From Arthrobacter sp. Edens01 (GTDB lineage Bacteria > Actinomycetota > Actinomycetes > Actinomycetales > Micrococcaceae), in contig NZ_LKIU01000002.1 in NCBI RefSeq assembly GCF_001307035.1, forward strand, positions 479,088 to 543,087: a stretch of 64,000 nucleotides of DNA, written 5' to 3'. Shown piece by piece: positions 9,113-20,744 of this stretch. The notes beneath the pieces were generated by a model. It did not search any database. It saw only the letters and a program-made list of their open reading frames with translations, and was not told the origin of the DNA. A program made the position numbers and the translations under genes. The stretch's first letter is position 1, and every line of letters begins with the position of its first letter.

Positions 9113-10530
9113 CTAATGCTGCCGGCTTCAGCTACGAACGCGCAACCGGTATCCGGTTCCCCCGCCCGGATGGCTGGGAGATTGCCGAGAGCTCCGGCAA
9201 CACGATTGCCGTCGCGCATCCACCGGTACCCTCCGGGATTTTTCGGCCCAACATGGTACTGCGCTGGGCACCTGCGAACCGGATCTCACTGGCCCGTTAC
9301 GCAACCGCGGCACTGGCATCGACTATGCAGACAGCGCAGCAGATCCGCATCATTGCCCACGAGGTGTGGACACTCAACGCCGCCCCGGACGGCCCGGTAA
9401 CCGGCCGCAGGCAGCGCTTCGTTCACCAGATAGAACAGCATCCGGTCTGCGTGGACCGCTGGCTGTGGATCGCGGGCAACCGGGTATACGAGGCGACGGC
9501 AAGCTACACCGTTGACCAGCTCGTTGGAATGAAGCTGCTGTTCGAGCAGATGATCATGGATCTTCGGATCGATCCCGGAGACGAAACAGGGAACGGGGCC
9601 GCGGAAGACCAGGAAACCAGCCTGATGGACACCATCGCACCAACAGAACCACGCCTGGATAAAGGGGCAACCCGGCTGGCAGGAGAGGACCGGGAGGATC
9701 TGGACCGTCTCGCAGCATCCCAGCCCTACCAGGAACCGGCCCTCCTGCTGCCCATCCCTGCCCTGGAACTAATGGACAGCATGACGAAGCGGAACCGGCT
9801 GGGAATGTTCCAGCGCAAGGGCTCGGAATTCGCAGCGCTTCGGGACGCAGGTTTCCTTGCCGCAGACGGCTCGCTGACACCGGCAGGCACTGCGTTCGTG
9901 GCACCGTTGCGCAGTCCGGACGCAGCCTTCAGTGTCACAGCTGGCGACGCACACGGCGGGGCAGTTCTCCAGGTATGGACAGGCGGCGGCATCGGCAGGG
10001 TGACCGCGGAACCGTCGCGCTTCTCCACTCCATCCGTGCAGGTACCGGGCCCGGATGACCTGTCCGTTCAGGTGCTTCAAGCCAATGCCGTCCCCAAAGC
10101 CATAGCGGACTGGCTGGGCTTCTCGCCGGCATGGAGCATTGCGCATGAACCGGTGGTCCTGACGAAGGACCAGTACGAGGCCAGAATGAAGTCCGCCCAG
10201 GTCAGCGCCCCGGAAGGCCTGGGTGAGGCTGCCAGACGTATGTGGGAACAACCATGGACTGATTGGGAAATCGTCGATGAGCGGGACGGCGGCTGGTTCG
10301 GTTTCGTCAACGCGGGATCTGCCGGCCAGTACCGGCTGGGGCCGGCCGCAGGGACCGGCTCGGTGATGCTGGAGCCGGTCTCCACGGCGGTTGTCTGGGA
10401 CACCCTGGTGCGGTTTATCCATGCAGCGGTTGAAGGAACCCCGCTCTGGATCCCGGAGCTGACGGGCTTCGACCAGCGGCCGGAAGACGGCACGGCACCG
10501 GAAGGAAAGGTCTGGGCGGACTACGCTTAG
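9109..10530 (+). CDS. Soluble LpqN-like plus EspG-like protein, set 2 gene D
   Basis: This 473-residue paralogue of the protein at 4405 has an N-terminal part sharing PRPDGWEIAESSGN, FRPNMVLRWAP and RRQRFVHQIEQHPVCVDRWL with set 1. The second part has FAALRDAGFLAADGSLTPAG and EAARRMWEQPWTDWEI, and ends with VWDTLVRFIHAAVEG plus a 40-residue extension absent from set 1. An EspG-like chaperone role is inferred from the pattern and from its position after WXG-type genes. The ATG at 9109 overlaps the preceding stop. An open frame upstream of it lies over gene C. The gene ends six bases before a convergent ABC transporter gene. Confidence 0.55.
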   Translation: MTNAAGFSYERATGIRFPRPDGWEIAESSGNTIAVAHPPVPSGIFRPNMVLRWAPANRISLARYATAALASTMQTAQQIRIIAHEVWTLNAAPDGPVTGRRQRFVHQIEQHPVCVDRWLWIAGNRVYEATASYTVDQLVGMKLLFEQMIMDLRIDPGDETGNGAAEDQETSLMDTIAPTEPRLDKGATRLAGEDREDLDRLAASQPYQEPALLLPIPALELMDSMTKRNRLGMFQRKGSEFAALRDAGFLAADGSLTPAGTAFVAPLRSPDAAFSVTAGDAHGGAVLQVWTGGGIGRVTAEPSRFSTPSVQVPGPDDLSVQVLQANAVPKAIADWLGFSPAWSIAHEPVVLTKDQYEARMKSAQVSAPEGLGEAARRMWEQPWTDWEIVDERDGGWFGFVNAGSAGQYRLGPAAGTGSVMLEPVSTAVVWDTLVRFIHAAVEGTPLWIPELTGFDQRPEDGTAPEGKVWADYA

Positions 10531-10536
10531 GCACAG

Positions 10537-11295
10537 CTAGGCGAAGTACACGCCGATCCGGTTGCCCTCGATCTCCTCGATGCGGATGTCGATCTCGTAG
10601 ATGTCCCTCAGGACTTCCGGCTGCATGATCGCTGACGGCGGCCCCTGGTGGAGCAGTTTGCCGTCCGCCATGGCAATGATGTCGTCGGAGTAGCAGGAGG
10701 CAAAGTTGATGTCGTGGATGACCAGGACAACGGTCTTGCCCAGCTCATCGGTAAGCCTGCGGAGCAGGCGCATCATCTCCACGGAGTGCTTCATATCAAG
10801 GTTGTTGAGCGGCTCATCCAGCAGCAGGTAATCGGTGTCCTGTGCCAGCACCATGGCGATGAACGCACGCTGGCGCTGGCCGCCGGAAAGCTCGTCAACG
10901 AAGCGGTCGGCCAGCTCGGTGAGGTCAAGGAAGGCCATGGCCTGTCCGATCTTCTCGCGGCAGACCGACGTCGGGCGTCCGCCGTTGTGCGGGTAGCGGC
11001 CAAAACCGACCAGGTCGCGGACGGTCAGCCGGACGGTCAGGTGGTTGTCCTGCCGCAGGATGGCCATTTTGCGGGCCAGATCCTTGCCGGGGGCGCTGGA
11101 AACGTCCAGGCCGTCCACGGTGACCGAACCGGCGTCGGACTTCAGCAGGCGGCTGATGATCGAAAGCAGTGTGGACTTGCCGGCACCGTTGGGGCCGATG
11201 ATGGAGGTGACGCCGCCTTCCTTGATGTGGCAGCTCACCTCATCAACAACCGTTTTGCCCGCGTACTGCTTGGTGACGCCGGTGACCTGGATCAT
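10537..11295 (-). CDS. Iron-siderophore ABC transporter, ATP-binding protein (YclP/FepC type)
   Basis: This 252-residue ABC ATPase has Walker A IGPNGAGKSTLL, signature LSGGQRQRAFIAMVLAQD, Walker B YLLLDEPLNNLD and the H-loop LVIHDINFA. Length and motifs fit the FecE/FepC/YclP branch that energises siderophore import. It is the last gene of a four-gene minus-strand operon (binding protein, two permeases, ATPase) and overlaps the preceding permease by four bases (ATGA). It should sit on the inner face of the membrane bound to the two permeases. Regulation by iron is inferred from the IdeR-like site upstream of the operon. Confidence 0.93.
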   Translation of the reverse strand: MIQVTGVTKQYAGKTVVDEVSCHIKEGGVTSIIGPNGAGKSTLLSIISRLLKSDAGSVTVDGLDVSSAPGKDLARKMAILRQDNHLTVRLTVRDLVGFGRYPHNGGRPTSVCREKIGQAMAFLDLTELADRFVDELSGGQRQRAFIAMVLAQDTDYLLLDEPLNNLDMKHSVEMMRLLRRLTDELGKTVVLVIHDINFASCYSDDIIAMADGKLLHQGPPSAIMQPEVLRDIYEIDIRIEEIEGNRIGVYFA

Positions 11296-12308
11296 TTGAG
11301 GGAGCCTTTCAGGAGCAGGATCAGGAAGACGATCCCGCCAACGAATTCAATGACAATGCTCAGCGCGGTATCGAAGGCAAAGATGCGTTCGAGGACCAGC
11401 TGGCCGCCGACCAGGGCGATGATGCCCAGCAGGACGGCGATGGGAACCACGGCTTTGTGGGAGAAGTGGGAGCACAGCTGGTAGGCCAGGGAGGCCACCA
11501 GCAGCCCGAAGAACGTAACCGGGCCAACCAGCGCGGTGGAGACGGCAACCAGGACCGAGCAGATCACCAGAACGCCGGTCACCGAGCGCTTGTGGTTCAC
11601 GCCCAGGTTGATCGAGGTTTCCCGGCCAAGGGACATCACATCCAGTGAGTGCCGCATCCGCCAGGCCGGAACGCTGACGATCGCCACTGCAATCAGCGAA
11701 TAACCCAGCAGCGCGCCGTCCACATTATTAAAGGAAGCGAAGAACAGGTCCTGCAGGATGATGAACTCGCTCGGCTCGATCAGCCGCTGCAACAGGGAAG
11801 ACATGCCCCGGAACATGGTGCCGAGGACAATGCCCACCAGCAGCATCAGGTGCAGGGACTTGCCCCCGCCGGTGAAGAGCCAGCGGTAGAGCAGGAAGGA
11901 GAAGGCCACCATCAGGGCGACTTCCATTCCGTAGCGCAGGGGCTCGGACATGGAAAGCACCAGCCCGCCGCCGAAGGTGAAGACCAGGACGGTCTGGATC
12001 AGCACGTACAGGGCGTCGAAGCCCATGATCGACGGCGTGAGGATCCGGTTGGCGGTCACGGTCTGGAAGAGCACGGTGGAGACCCCGACGGCGTAAGCCA
12101 CCAGGATCATGGAGCCCACCTTGATGGCGCGGCGCGGCAGGACGTAGCCGATGTTTCCGCGCAGTTCGATGGTCATAAAAACGGCGACGAGGGCTGCGGC
12201 CACGACGGAGAGTGCAATGATCCAGAACCGGGGGGAGATGTTGCGGACGGGACGGCGGCGCTGCACTGTCAAAGCGGAGGGCAGGACGCTGGTGGGGGAG
12301 CTAGGCAC
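11292..12308 (-). CDS. Iron-siderophore ABC transporter permease (FecCD family, YclO type)
   Basis: This 338-residue protein has about nine hydrophobic segments and the FecCD family layout. Recognisable parts are TANRILTPSIMGFDALYVLI, SLGRETSINLGVNHKR (the loop that contacts the ATPase) and VGPVTFFGLLVASLAYQL. The N-terminal 25 residues are cytosolic and Arg/Pro-rich. The GTG start at 12308 overlaps the stop of the upstream permease by eight bases. It forms the heterodimeric membrane channel with the next gene product. Confidence 0.9.
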   Translation of the reverse strand: MPSSPTSVLPSALTVQRRRPVRNISPRFWIIALSVVAAALVAVFMTIELRGNIGYVLPRRAIKVGSMILVAYAVGVSTVLFQTVTANRILTPSIMGFDALYVLIQTVLVFTFGGGLVLSMSEPLRYGMEVALMVAFSFLLYRWLFTGGGKSLHLMLLVGIVLGTMFRGMSSLLQRLIEPSEFIILQDLFFASFNNVDGALLGYSLIAVAIVSVPAWRMRHSLDVMSLGRETSINLGVNHKRSVTGVLVICSVLVAVSTALVGPVTFFGLLVASLAYQLCSHFSHKAVVPIAVLLGIIALVGGQLVLERIFAFDTALSIVIEFVGGIVFLILLLKGSLK

Positions 12309-13341
12309 GGGCGGAGCGCTTTCGAAGGAGCAGGTAGAGGAACAGGACGCTGCCCACGGCGGAAACGATCACGCCCACGGGGATTTCGTAGGGGTAGCGG
12401 ATGGTCCGGCCGATGATGTCGCAGGCGAGCACAAATCCGGCTCCGAAGATAGCTACCCAGGGAATGGCGCGGCGGACGTTGTCTCCCACCAGGAGGGATA
12501 CGAGGTTCGGGACAATCAGTCCCAGGAACGGCACGGAACCCACACTGACAACCACGACGGCGCTGATCAGGGACACGATGATCAGGCCCAGGGTCATCAC
12601 GCGGTTGTAGTTCAGGCCCAGGTTGGTGGTGAATTCCTGGCCCATGCCGGCAACCGTGAACCGGTCGGCGGCCAGGAATCCGATCAGGGTCAGGGCGCCC
12701 ACGATCCACAGCAGCTCGTAGCGTCCTCGCAGCACGCCGGAGAAGTCGCCGGTCATCCAGGAGTTCAGCGTCTGCAGCAGGTCGAACCGGTAGGCGAAGA
12801 ACGTGGTGACGGCGGCAATGACACCGCCGAGCATGATGCCCACGAGGGGGACGATCAGCGTGTTGCGCAGCGGGATGCGGCGCAGGATCAGCAGGAAGAG
12901 TGCGGTTCCGGCAACTGCGAAGAGGGTTGCCGTGGACATTTTCATAAACAGCGAGGCGCCGGGGATGAGGACTGTCACCACGAGGATGCCCAGGGATGCG
13001 GATTCGATGGTGCCGACGGTGGACGGTTCAACGAACTTGTTCCGTGCCATCAGCTGCATGATCAGCCCGGCCACGCTGAGCGCCATGCCGGCGAGGATGA
13101 TGCTCAGTGTCCGCGGCACGCGGCTGATCCAGAAGATGTTCCAGGCGTGTTCGTCCCCGGCCAGCAGCGAGGACAGGGAGACGTCGCTGACCCCCACGAA
13201 CATGCTCACGATGGCGAGCAGAAGGACGGCGGTGCCGCCCAGGACCAGCATGGCTGCAGGGCCGGGGACCCGCCGTCGTGGTCCGGATGCGGCAGAGGCC
13301 CCGGCGGTGGCCGGAGCTGCGGGGCTGATCTGTGTTGTCAT
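12301..13341 (-). CDS. Iron-siderophore ABC transporter permease (FecCD family, YclN type)
   Basis: This 346-residue polytopic protein has the FecCD pattern: SRVPRTLSIILAGMALSVAG, the YNRVMTLGLIIVS region before the ATPase contact, and VPFLGLIVPNLVSLLVGDN. The start chosen is ATG 13341 with GGGAG about eleven bases upstream. A GTG at 13374 would add eleven residues without a better ribosome binding site. The first 30 residues are Ala/Pro-rich and cytosolic. It lies 84 bases downstream of the binding-protein gene and overlaps the second permease gene. Confidence 0.9.
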   Translation of the reverse strand: MTTQISPAAPATAGASAASGPRRRVPGPAAMLVLGGTAVLLLAIVSMFVGVSDVSLSSLLAGDEHAWNIFWISRVPRTLSIILAGMALSVAGLIMQLMARNKFVEPSTVGTIESASLGILVVTVLIPGASLFMKMSTATLFAVAGTALFLLILRRIPLRNTLIVPLVGIMLGGVIAAVTTFFAYRFDLLQTLNSWMTGDFSGVLRGRYELLWIVGALTLIGFLAADRFTVAGMGQEFTTNLGLNYNRVMTLGLIIVSLISAVVVVSVGSVPFLGLIVPNLVSLLVGDNVRRAIPWVAIFGAGFVLACDIIGRTIRYPYEIPVGVIVSAVGSVLFLYLLLRKRSARA

Positions 13342-13425
13342 GAGGGTTCCGTCTCCCTCGCTGGCCGGGGCCACCCGAAGGCGGTCCCGGCCAGCGAGGA
13401 TCTAGCAGGTAAGGGGACGGGGTGG

Positions 13426-14379
13426 TTAGGAGATGCCGTCCTGGACAGCGCTGACCATGGCGTCAACGTTGTTCAGGCCGTAGCCCACGAGGTACCAGCT
13501 GGAGGAATCGAGCATGGTGATGCGGTCGTTCTTGGCAGCCTTGGTGCCCATGACAAGCTCGTTGTCCAGCACCGCGGAGGCTACTTCACCGGCGTTGCCG
13601 ACTGCGACGTCGCGGTCGATGACGAACAGGTTGTCCGGGTTGATCTCGGCGACATATTCGAAGGACACGGATTCGCCGTGCTGGGCTTCGGACTTGATGT
13701 CAGCAGCCGTGGCAACACCAAGGACGTCGTGGATCAGGCCAAAGCGCGAGCCTGCGCCGTAAGCAGTCATTTCGCCGCCGCTGGTCATGATGATCAGGCC
13801 GTTGCCGGCGTCGGCTGCGGTTGCCTTGGTGTCTTCGACCTTGGAGTCGAGCGCGGCGAGCTTGTCTTCGACTTCGGCTTCCTTGCCGAAGATCTCACCG
13901 ATGATCTCGGTGTTCTCGATGAAGGAGTTCCAGGGATCCGCAGCGTCAGTGCTGAGGTTGATCGTGGGGGCGATCTTGGAGAACTCTTCGTAGGAGTCGG
14001 CGGTGCGGCCGGACATGATGATCAGGTCCGGAGCGCCGGCGCTGATTGCCTCGAAGTCCGGTTCCTTCATGCTGCCGATCTTGGCGTAGTCATCCGAGCC
14101 GTACTTGGAGAGGCTTTCGGGGAAGTTTGCTGCCGGGACGCCGTCCACCTCGATGCCCAGGGCATCCAGGGTGTCCAGGGCGCCCAAATCGAAGGTGTAG
14201 ACAACCTCCGGGTTCACGGGGACTTCGGTGGTGCCCTGCGTGTGCTCCACAGTGATCGTGCCCGCTTCGGTGGCAGCGGGTTCGGCGGCGGCATCTGTTT
14301 CCTGGCCGCACGCGCTGACGGCAAGCAGGGAAACGAGGGCGGTTCCGGCCAGCAGCCGGGACTTCATTGTCGTCTTCAC
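13426..14379 (-). CDS. Siderophore-binding lipoprotein (FatB/CeuE/YclQ type)
   Basis: This 317-residue protein has a type II signal peptide: the hydrophobic run LLAGTALVSLLAVSAC ends in a lipobox whose Cys would be lipidated. The mature part starts with Ala/Glu/Thr linker residues, then GTITVEHTQGTTEVPVNPE and YTFDLGALDTLDALGIEV, which are characteristic of the FatB/CeuE/YclQ family. Known members of that family bind catecholate siderophores such as petrobactin. Later, APDLIIMSGR and YEEFSKIAPTI are typical of helical-backbone class III binding proteins. The GTG at 14379 has GGAG eight bases upstream; an ATG at 14367 lacks a site. It is the first gene of the operon. Confidence 0.9.
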   Translation of the reverse strand: MKTTMKSRLLAGTALVSLLAVSACGQETDAAAEPAATEAGTITVEHTQGTTEVPVNPEVVYTFDLGALDTLDALGIEVDGVPAANFPESLSKYGSDDYAKIGSMKEPDFEAISAGAPDLIIMSGRTADSYEEFSKIAPTINLSTDAADPWNSFIENTEIIGEIFGKEAEVEDKLAALDSKVEDTKATAADAGNGLIIMTSGGEMTAYGAGSRFGLIHDVLGVATAADIKSEAQHGESVSFEYVAEINPDNLFVIDRDVAVGNAGEVASAVLDNELVMGTKAAKNDRITMLDSSSWYLVGYGLNNVDAMVSAVQDGIS

Positions 14380-14487
14380 GAAGGGTGCTCCAGTATTTCT
14401 CTTGGATTGTGGCCCGGCTGCCAGGGGGATCGGCATTAGGGTATAAAATTGTTTGCTAATTTTTGCGCGCCCTTGAAAGTTATCTTG

Positions 14488-14506
14488 TTAGGCAAGGCTA
14501 AGCAAC
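14488..14506. promoter_or_regulatory. Candidate IdeR/DtxR iron box
   Basis: TTAGGCAAGGCTAAGCAAC agrees at about 14 of 19 positions with the DtxR/IdeR consensus TTAGGTTAGGCTAACCTAA. It lies about 110 bases upstream of the siderophore-binding lipoprotein start, where an iron-dependent repressor would be expected to act. The match was counted by eye. Confidence 0.6.
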
Positions 14507-14600
14507 TTTGGGACAGGTGAAGCGGCCGTCCGTGTAACGGAACGTAGAAATGCCTCGGCGCACCAACCAGGTACCCCTGCAGTGCCCGTTTGAATCTTTG

Positions 14601-14627
14601 TTGGCACTCACCTTGACCGAGTGCTAA
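14601..14627. promoter_or_regulatory. CIRCE operator 1 (HrcA binding site)
   Basis: The inverted repeat TTGGCACTC-N9-GAGTGCTAA differs from the CIRCE consensus TTAGCACTC-N9-GAGTGCTAA at one base. It overlaps the -35 element of the groES promoter, so bound HrcA would block RNA polymerase. Confidence 0.93.
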
Positions 14628-14641
14628 CCGTTGCATAAAGT
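14613..14641 (+). promoter_or_regulatory. groES-groL promoter
   Basis: TTGACC (14613-14618) and TAAAGT (14636-14641) are separated by 17 bases, a good housekeeping sigma-factor spacing. The -35 lies inside the first CIRCE and the second CIRCE follows the -10. Confidence 0.75.
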
Positions 14642-14646
14642 CGGAG

Positions 14647-14673
14647 CTAGCACTCCCCTAGTGAGGGTGCTAA
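14647..14673. promoter_or_regulatory. CIRCE operator 2 (HrcA binding site)
   Basis: CTAGCACTC-N9-GGGTGCTAA is a second CIRCE just downstream of the -10 element. It has one mismatch in the left arm and two in the right. Two tandem operators give the groES promoter tight HrcA control. Confidence 0.88.
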
Positions 14674-14767
14674 TTCCTGAGGGAAGCGCCCACCGGCACC
14701 CGCGACGACGGCAAGCGCCTACCGACGGTCCACAAACCCGTTAGTAACTAAGCAAAGGAGAGCCCGA

Positions 14768-15064
14768 GTGTCGGTCTCTATTAAGCCCCTTGAGGATCGC
14801 ATCGTTGTTCGCCCGCTCGAAGCTGAGCAGACCACGGCCTCCGGCCTGGTCATCCCGGACACCGCTAAGGAAAAGCCCCAGGAAGGTGAAGTCGTAGCAG
14901 TCGGCCCCGGCCGCGTTGACGACAACGGCAACCGTGTGCCGATCGATGTTGCCGAAGGCGACGTCGTCATCTACTCCAAGTACGGCGGAACCGAGGTCAA
15001 GCAGGGCGGCCAGGAATACCTGGTGCTCTCCGCACGCGACGTGCTGGCCATCGTCGTCAAGTAA
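14768..15064 (+). CDS. groES: Co-chaperonin GroES
   Basis: This 98-residue protein has the whole GroES sequence: [20 protein letters not shown] at the start, the mobile loop [19 protein letters not shown], and the ending [13 protein letters not shown]. It forms the seven-membered lid of the GroEL folding chamber in the cytosol. The GTG start at 14768 has AAAGGAG seven bases upstream. It is first in an operon with groL, 69 bases apart, and is under two CIRCE operators. Confidence 0.98.
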   Translation: MSVSIKPLEDRIVVRPLEAEQTTASGLVIPDTAKEKPQEGEVVAVGPGRVDDNGNRVPIDVAEGDVVIYSKYGGTEVKQGGQEYLVLSARDVLAIVVK

Positions 15065-15071
15065 GTCTTCG

Positions 15072-15101
15072 AAGACCCCGGCCAGATTCGGCCGGGGTCT
15101 T
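15072..15101 (+). terminator. Hairpin between groES and groL
   Basis: AAGACCCCGGCC and its exact complement form a 12-base-pair stem with a six-base loop (AGATTC), followed by TCTTTGT. It looks like an intrinsic terminator or attenuator inside the operon, only 30 bases before the groL start. It could lower groL relative to groES or protect the groES mRNA end. Confidence 0.7.
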
Positions 15102-15121
15102 CTTTGTAGATGTAGTTCTGA

Positions 15122-16744
<1,623 letters not shown>

Positions 16745-16763
16745 CACCGGCTAACCATTTGGG

Positions 16764-16805
16764 CCCCGTCCGGCACGGTTTTCTCCGTACCGGGCGGGGT
16801 CCTTT
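16764..16805 (+). terminator. Terminator after groL
   Basis: CCCCGTCCGGCACGG pairs with CCGTACCGGGCGGGG around a TTTTCT loop, and TCCTTTT follows. It closes the groES-groL unit. Confidence 0.75.
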
Positions 16806-16916
16806 TGCGTCCCCGGTCTTTGCGGAGCAGACCCGTTGGAAAGCCGGGATGCAGCTGCCCGGAGCGATCACCGGTAAACTCTTGCGGTATTTGCCCCGGA
16901 GAAAGGACACCTGCGA

Positions 16917-19007
16917 GTGTCAGCACCCAAGCAGCACGCTGCCGCTCTGCACCCCGTGAATCAGGGGGCGCCCCCAACTGCCGAACGCCGTTACCGGCCC
17001 GAAGTCCAGGGCCTTCGCGCCCTGGCCGTGGTGCTGGTGGTTGTTTACCATGTGTGGCTTGGCAGGGTGTCCGGGGGAGTGGATGTCTTCCTGCTCATCT
17101 CCGCGTTCCTGCTCACCGGGTCCTTTGTCCGCAAGGCCGAAGCTGGCCGCGCGCTTGCGCTGGGCCGCTACTGGCTGCACATGTTCAAGCGGCTGCTGCC
17201 TGCAGTTGCCGTTGTGCTCCTGGCCGTACTGGCCGCAGCCGCGGTCCTGCTGCCTGCCAGCGTGCGCCAGGACCTCATCGGACAAACCTGGGCGTCCCTG
17301 TTCTATGTCCAGAACTGGGCCCTGGCGAACAACGCCGTCGACTACCTCGCAGCGGACCACAGCGCCGCCAGCCCGCTGCAGCACTTCTGGTCCCTGTCGA
17401 TCCAGGGACAGGTCTTTATTCTCTGGCCCCTGATCTTCGCCGCGGCTGTGCTGCTGGCACGGCTCACGGGGAAAAGCTGCCGGTTGATCCTGGCCGCCAT
17501 CTTCACCACGGTGTTCGCGGCCTCGCTGACGTTCTCCGTCTGGGAGACCGGTGCCAACCAGGCCTATGCCTATTTCGACACCCGGACCCGGCTCTGGGAG
17601 TTTGCCCTTGGCTCGCTGCTGGCCCTGGCGCTTCCGTATCTTCGCCTGGGCAGGCGGGCCCGGATCCTGCTTGGCTGGGCGGGTGTGATTGCCATGCTCA
17701 GCTGCGGAATCATCCTGCAGGTCCAGCAGCAGTTCCCCGGCTACCTGGCGCTGTGGCCCACACTCGCGGCAGCAGCGGTCATCGCCGCCGGAGACACGGG
17801 AACCCGGGCCGGTGCGGACCACTGGCTCAAAGCCAAACCGCTGGTGATGCTGGGCAACAATTCCTACGCCTTGTACCTGTGGCACTGGCCCGTCCTGGTG
17901 TTCTGGCTCATCGCTTCCAAACAGGAGAACGCCGGCATCGTCGACGGCGCCGTCGTTGTTGCCGTCTCCCTGCTGCTGGCCGTCCTGACCACCAAACTGG
18001 TGGAAGTGCCGCTGCGCGAATGGGCCTGGCCCCAGACAGCCCCCTGGCGTTCCGCCATGGTCCTGGCCGCATCCTTCGCCCTGGTTGCCGCCCCGCTGGC
18101 CGGCTGGCAGGCCCGGGTGGATGCCCAGGCGGAGGCCGTTCGCCTGCAGTCGATCGCAGACAACCCGGGTGCGCTTTCCCTGGACCCGGACTTTGAAATG
18201 GCTTCGGCTACCCAGGCGCTGGTGAAGCCCGCACCGTCGGACATGGACCAGGAATGGGCACAGCTGGACGAGCCCTGCGAAGAGGGAGTTGCCCCCGCGG
18301 CCGGAAACTTGCTGGAGAAACACTGCAAACAGATTGGCAGTGCAGACGGCGCAGCGAAAACCCTCGTGGTCCTGGGCGACTCCCACGCCATGCAGTGGAC
18401 CGCTGCGCTGGGTCCGGTCGCCCTTGCCAATGACTGGCACGTTGTTACGGTCCTGAAGATGGGCTGCCGGTACGGGGCAGAAGACCCCGACCGGTCCGAG
18501 GGCTGCAACGAGTTCAACCAGGCTGCCGGTGACTACGTTATGGACCTGATGCCGGACGCTGTCTTTACGGTGGCGTCGGTGACCCGGGAATCGGTTCCGG
18601 ACGAAACACTCGCCGGAGGCTACGACGACGGCGTCCGCGGCTTTGCCGAAGCCGGCATCCAGGTCCTGGCCATGCGGGACAACCCGCGCTTTGAGTTCGA
18701 CATGTTCAAATGCCTGGAGTCCAATGACTTCAACGCGCAGGCGTGCCACGTGCCGCGCAGCCAGCTGCTGACCGAAACGTCCCCGCTGGAGGGCCTCGAG
18801 GCGCGGATTCCCGGAGTCCGGGTGCTGGATATGAGTGACCAGTTCTGTTTCGAAGACGCCTGCCCGGGAATCATCGGCAACGTGATTGTCTACAAGGATC
18901 ACGACCACCTGAACCGCACCTATCTGGAAACCACCTCGCACGTGCTGGCCGAACGTATCCTGGCCGTCACCGGGTGGGAGGGCGTGACCGTGCCGGGAAC
19001 CACATAA
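16917..19007 (+). CDS. Membrane acyltransferase 3 family protein with SGNH domain (OafA type)
   Basis: This 696-residue protein has a membrane-embedded acyltransferase-3 domain (about 20-400, roughly ten helices). Its family signature is YRPEVQGLRALAVVLVVVYH, where the final His is in the catalytic position. A soluble SGNH-like domain follows (about 480-690) with LVVLGDSHAMQW carrying the nucleophile Ser and DHDHLNRTYL near the end as the Asp/His block. Such proteins move acetyl or other acyl groups onto cell-surface glycans, peptidoglycan or glycolipids. The target here is unknown. The GTG start at 16917 has GGAGAAAGG ten bases upstream. It is flanked by the groL terminator and guaB and is probably a single-gene unit. 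Confidence 0.9.
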   Translation: MSAPKQHAAALHPVNQGAPPTAERRYRPEVQGLRALAVVLVVVYHVWLGRVSGGVDVFLLISAFLLTGSFVRKAEAGRALALGRYWLHMFKRLLPAVAVVLLAVLAAAAVLLPASVRQDLIGQTWASLFYVQNWALANNAVDYLAADHSAASPLQHFWSLSIQGQVFILWPLIFAAAVLLARLTGKSCRLILAAIFTTVFAASLTFSVWETGANQAYAYFDTRTRLWEFALGSLLALALPYLRLGRRARILLGWAGVIAMLSCGIILQVQQQFPGYLALWPTLAAAAVIAAGDTGTRAGADHWLKAKPLVMLGNNSYALYLWHWPVLVFWLIASKQENAGIVDGAVVVAVSLLLAVLTTKLVEVPLREWAWPQTAPWRSAMVLAASFALVAAPLAGWQARVDAQAEAVRLQSIADNPGALSLDPDFEMASATQALVKPAPSDMDQEWAQLDEPCEEGVAPAAGNLLEKHCKQIGSADGAAKTLVVLGDSHAMQWTAALGPVALANDWHVVTVLKMGCRYGAEDPDRSEGCNEFNQAAGDYVMDLMPDAVFTVASVTRESVPDETLAGGYDDGVRGFAEAGIQVLAMRDNPRFEFDMFKCLESNDFNAQACHVPRSQLLTETSPLEGLEARIPGVRVLDMSDQFCFEDACPGIIGNVIVYKDHDHLNRTYLETTSHVLAERILAVTGWEGVTVPGTT

Positions 19008-19100
19008 CGGATCTTCCGGCGGAATAGTGGGGCCCGCAGATTTCGTTCTACGATTGAGTGAATAACACTTGGAAGAAATCCTGGATAGATCCGGCCGTGA

Positions 19101-20666
<1,566 letters not shown>

Positions 20667-20680
20667 GCCCTCATAAGCAG

Positions 20681-20721
20681 GCAGGCACCGTTCCCGGCCG
20701 GGAACGGTGCCTGCTTCTTTT
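20681..20721 (+). terminator. Terminator between guaB and guaB3
   Basis: A perfect 34-base palindrome (half-site GCAGGCACCGTTCCCGG) is followed by TTCTTTT. It is a very strong intrinsic terminator. Confidence 0.88.
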
Positions 20722-20732
20722 AAGGACTGGGA

Positions 20733-20738
20733 TAACCT
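20733..20738 (+). promoter_or_regulatory. -10 box of a leaderless promoter for guaB3
   Basis: TAACCT lies six bases before the GTG at 20745, immediately after the guaB terminator. This gives guaB3 its own promoter. Confidence 0.6.
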
Positions 20739-20744
20739 AGAGCA

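Noticed and set aside
12151-14439. A 762-codon open frame on the plus strand
   Set aside because: It lies opposite the siderophore importer genes and has the same shadow composition. The minus-strand genes have clear motifs.
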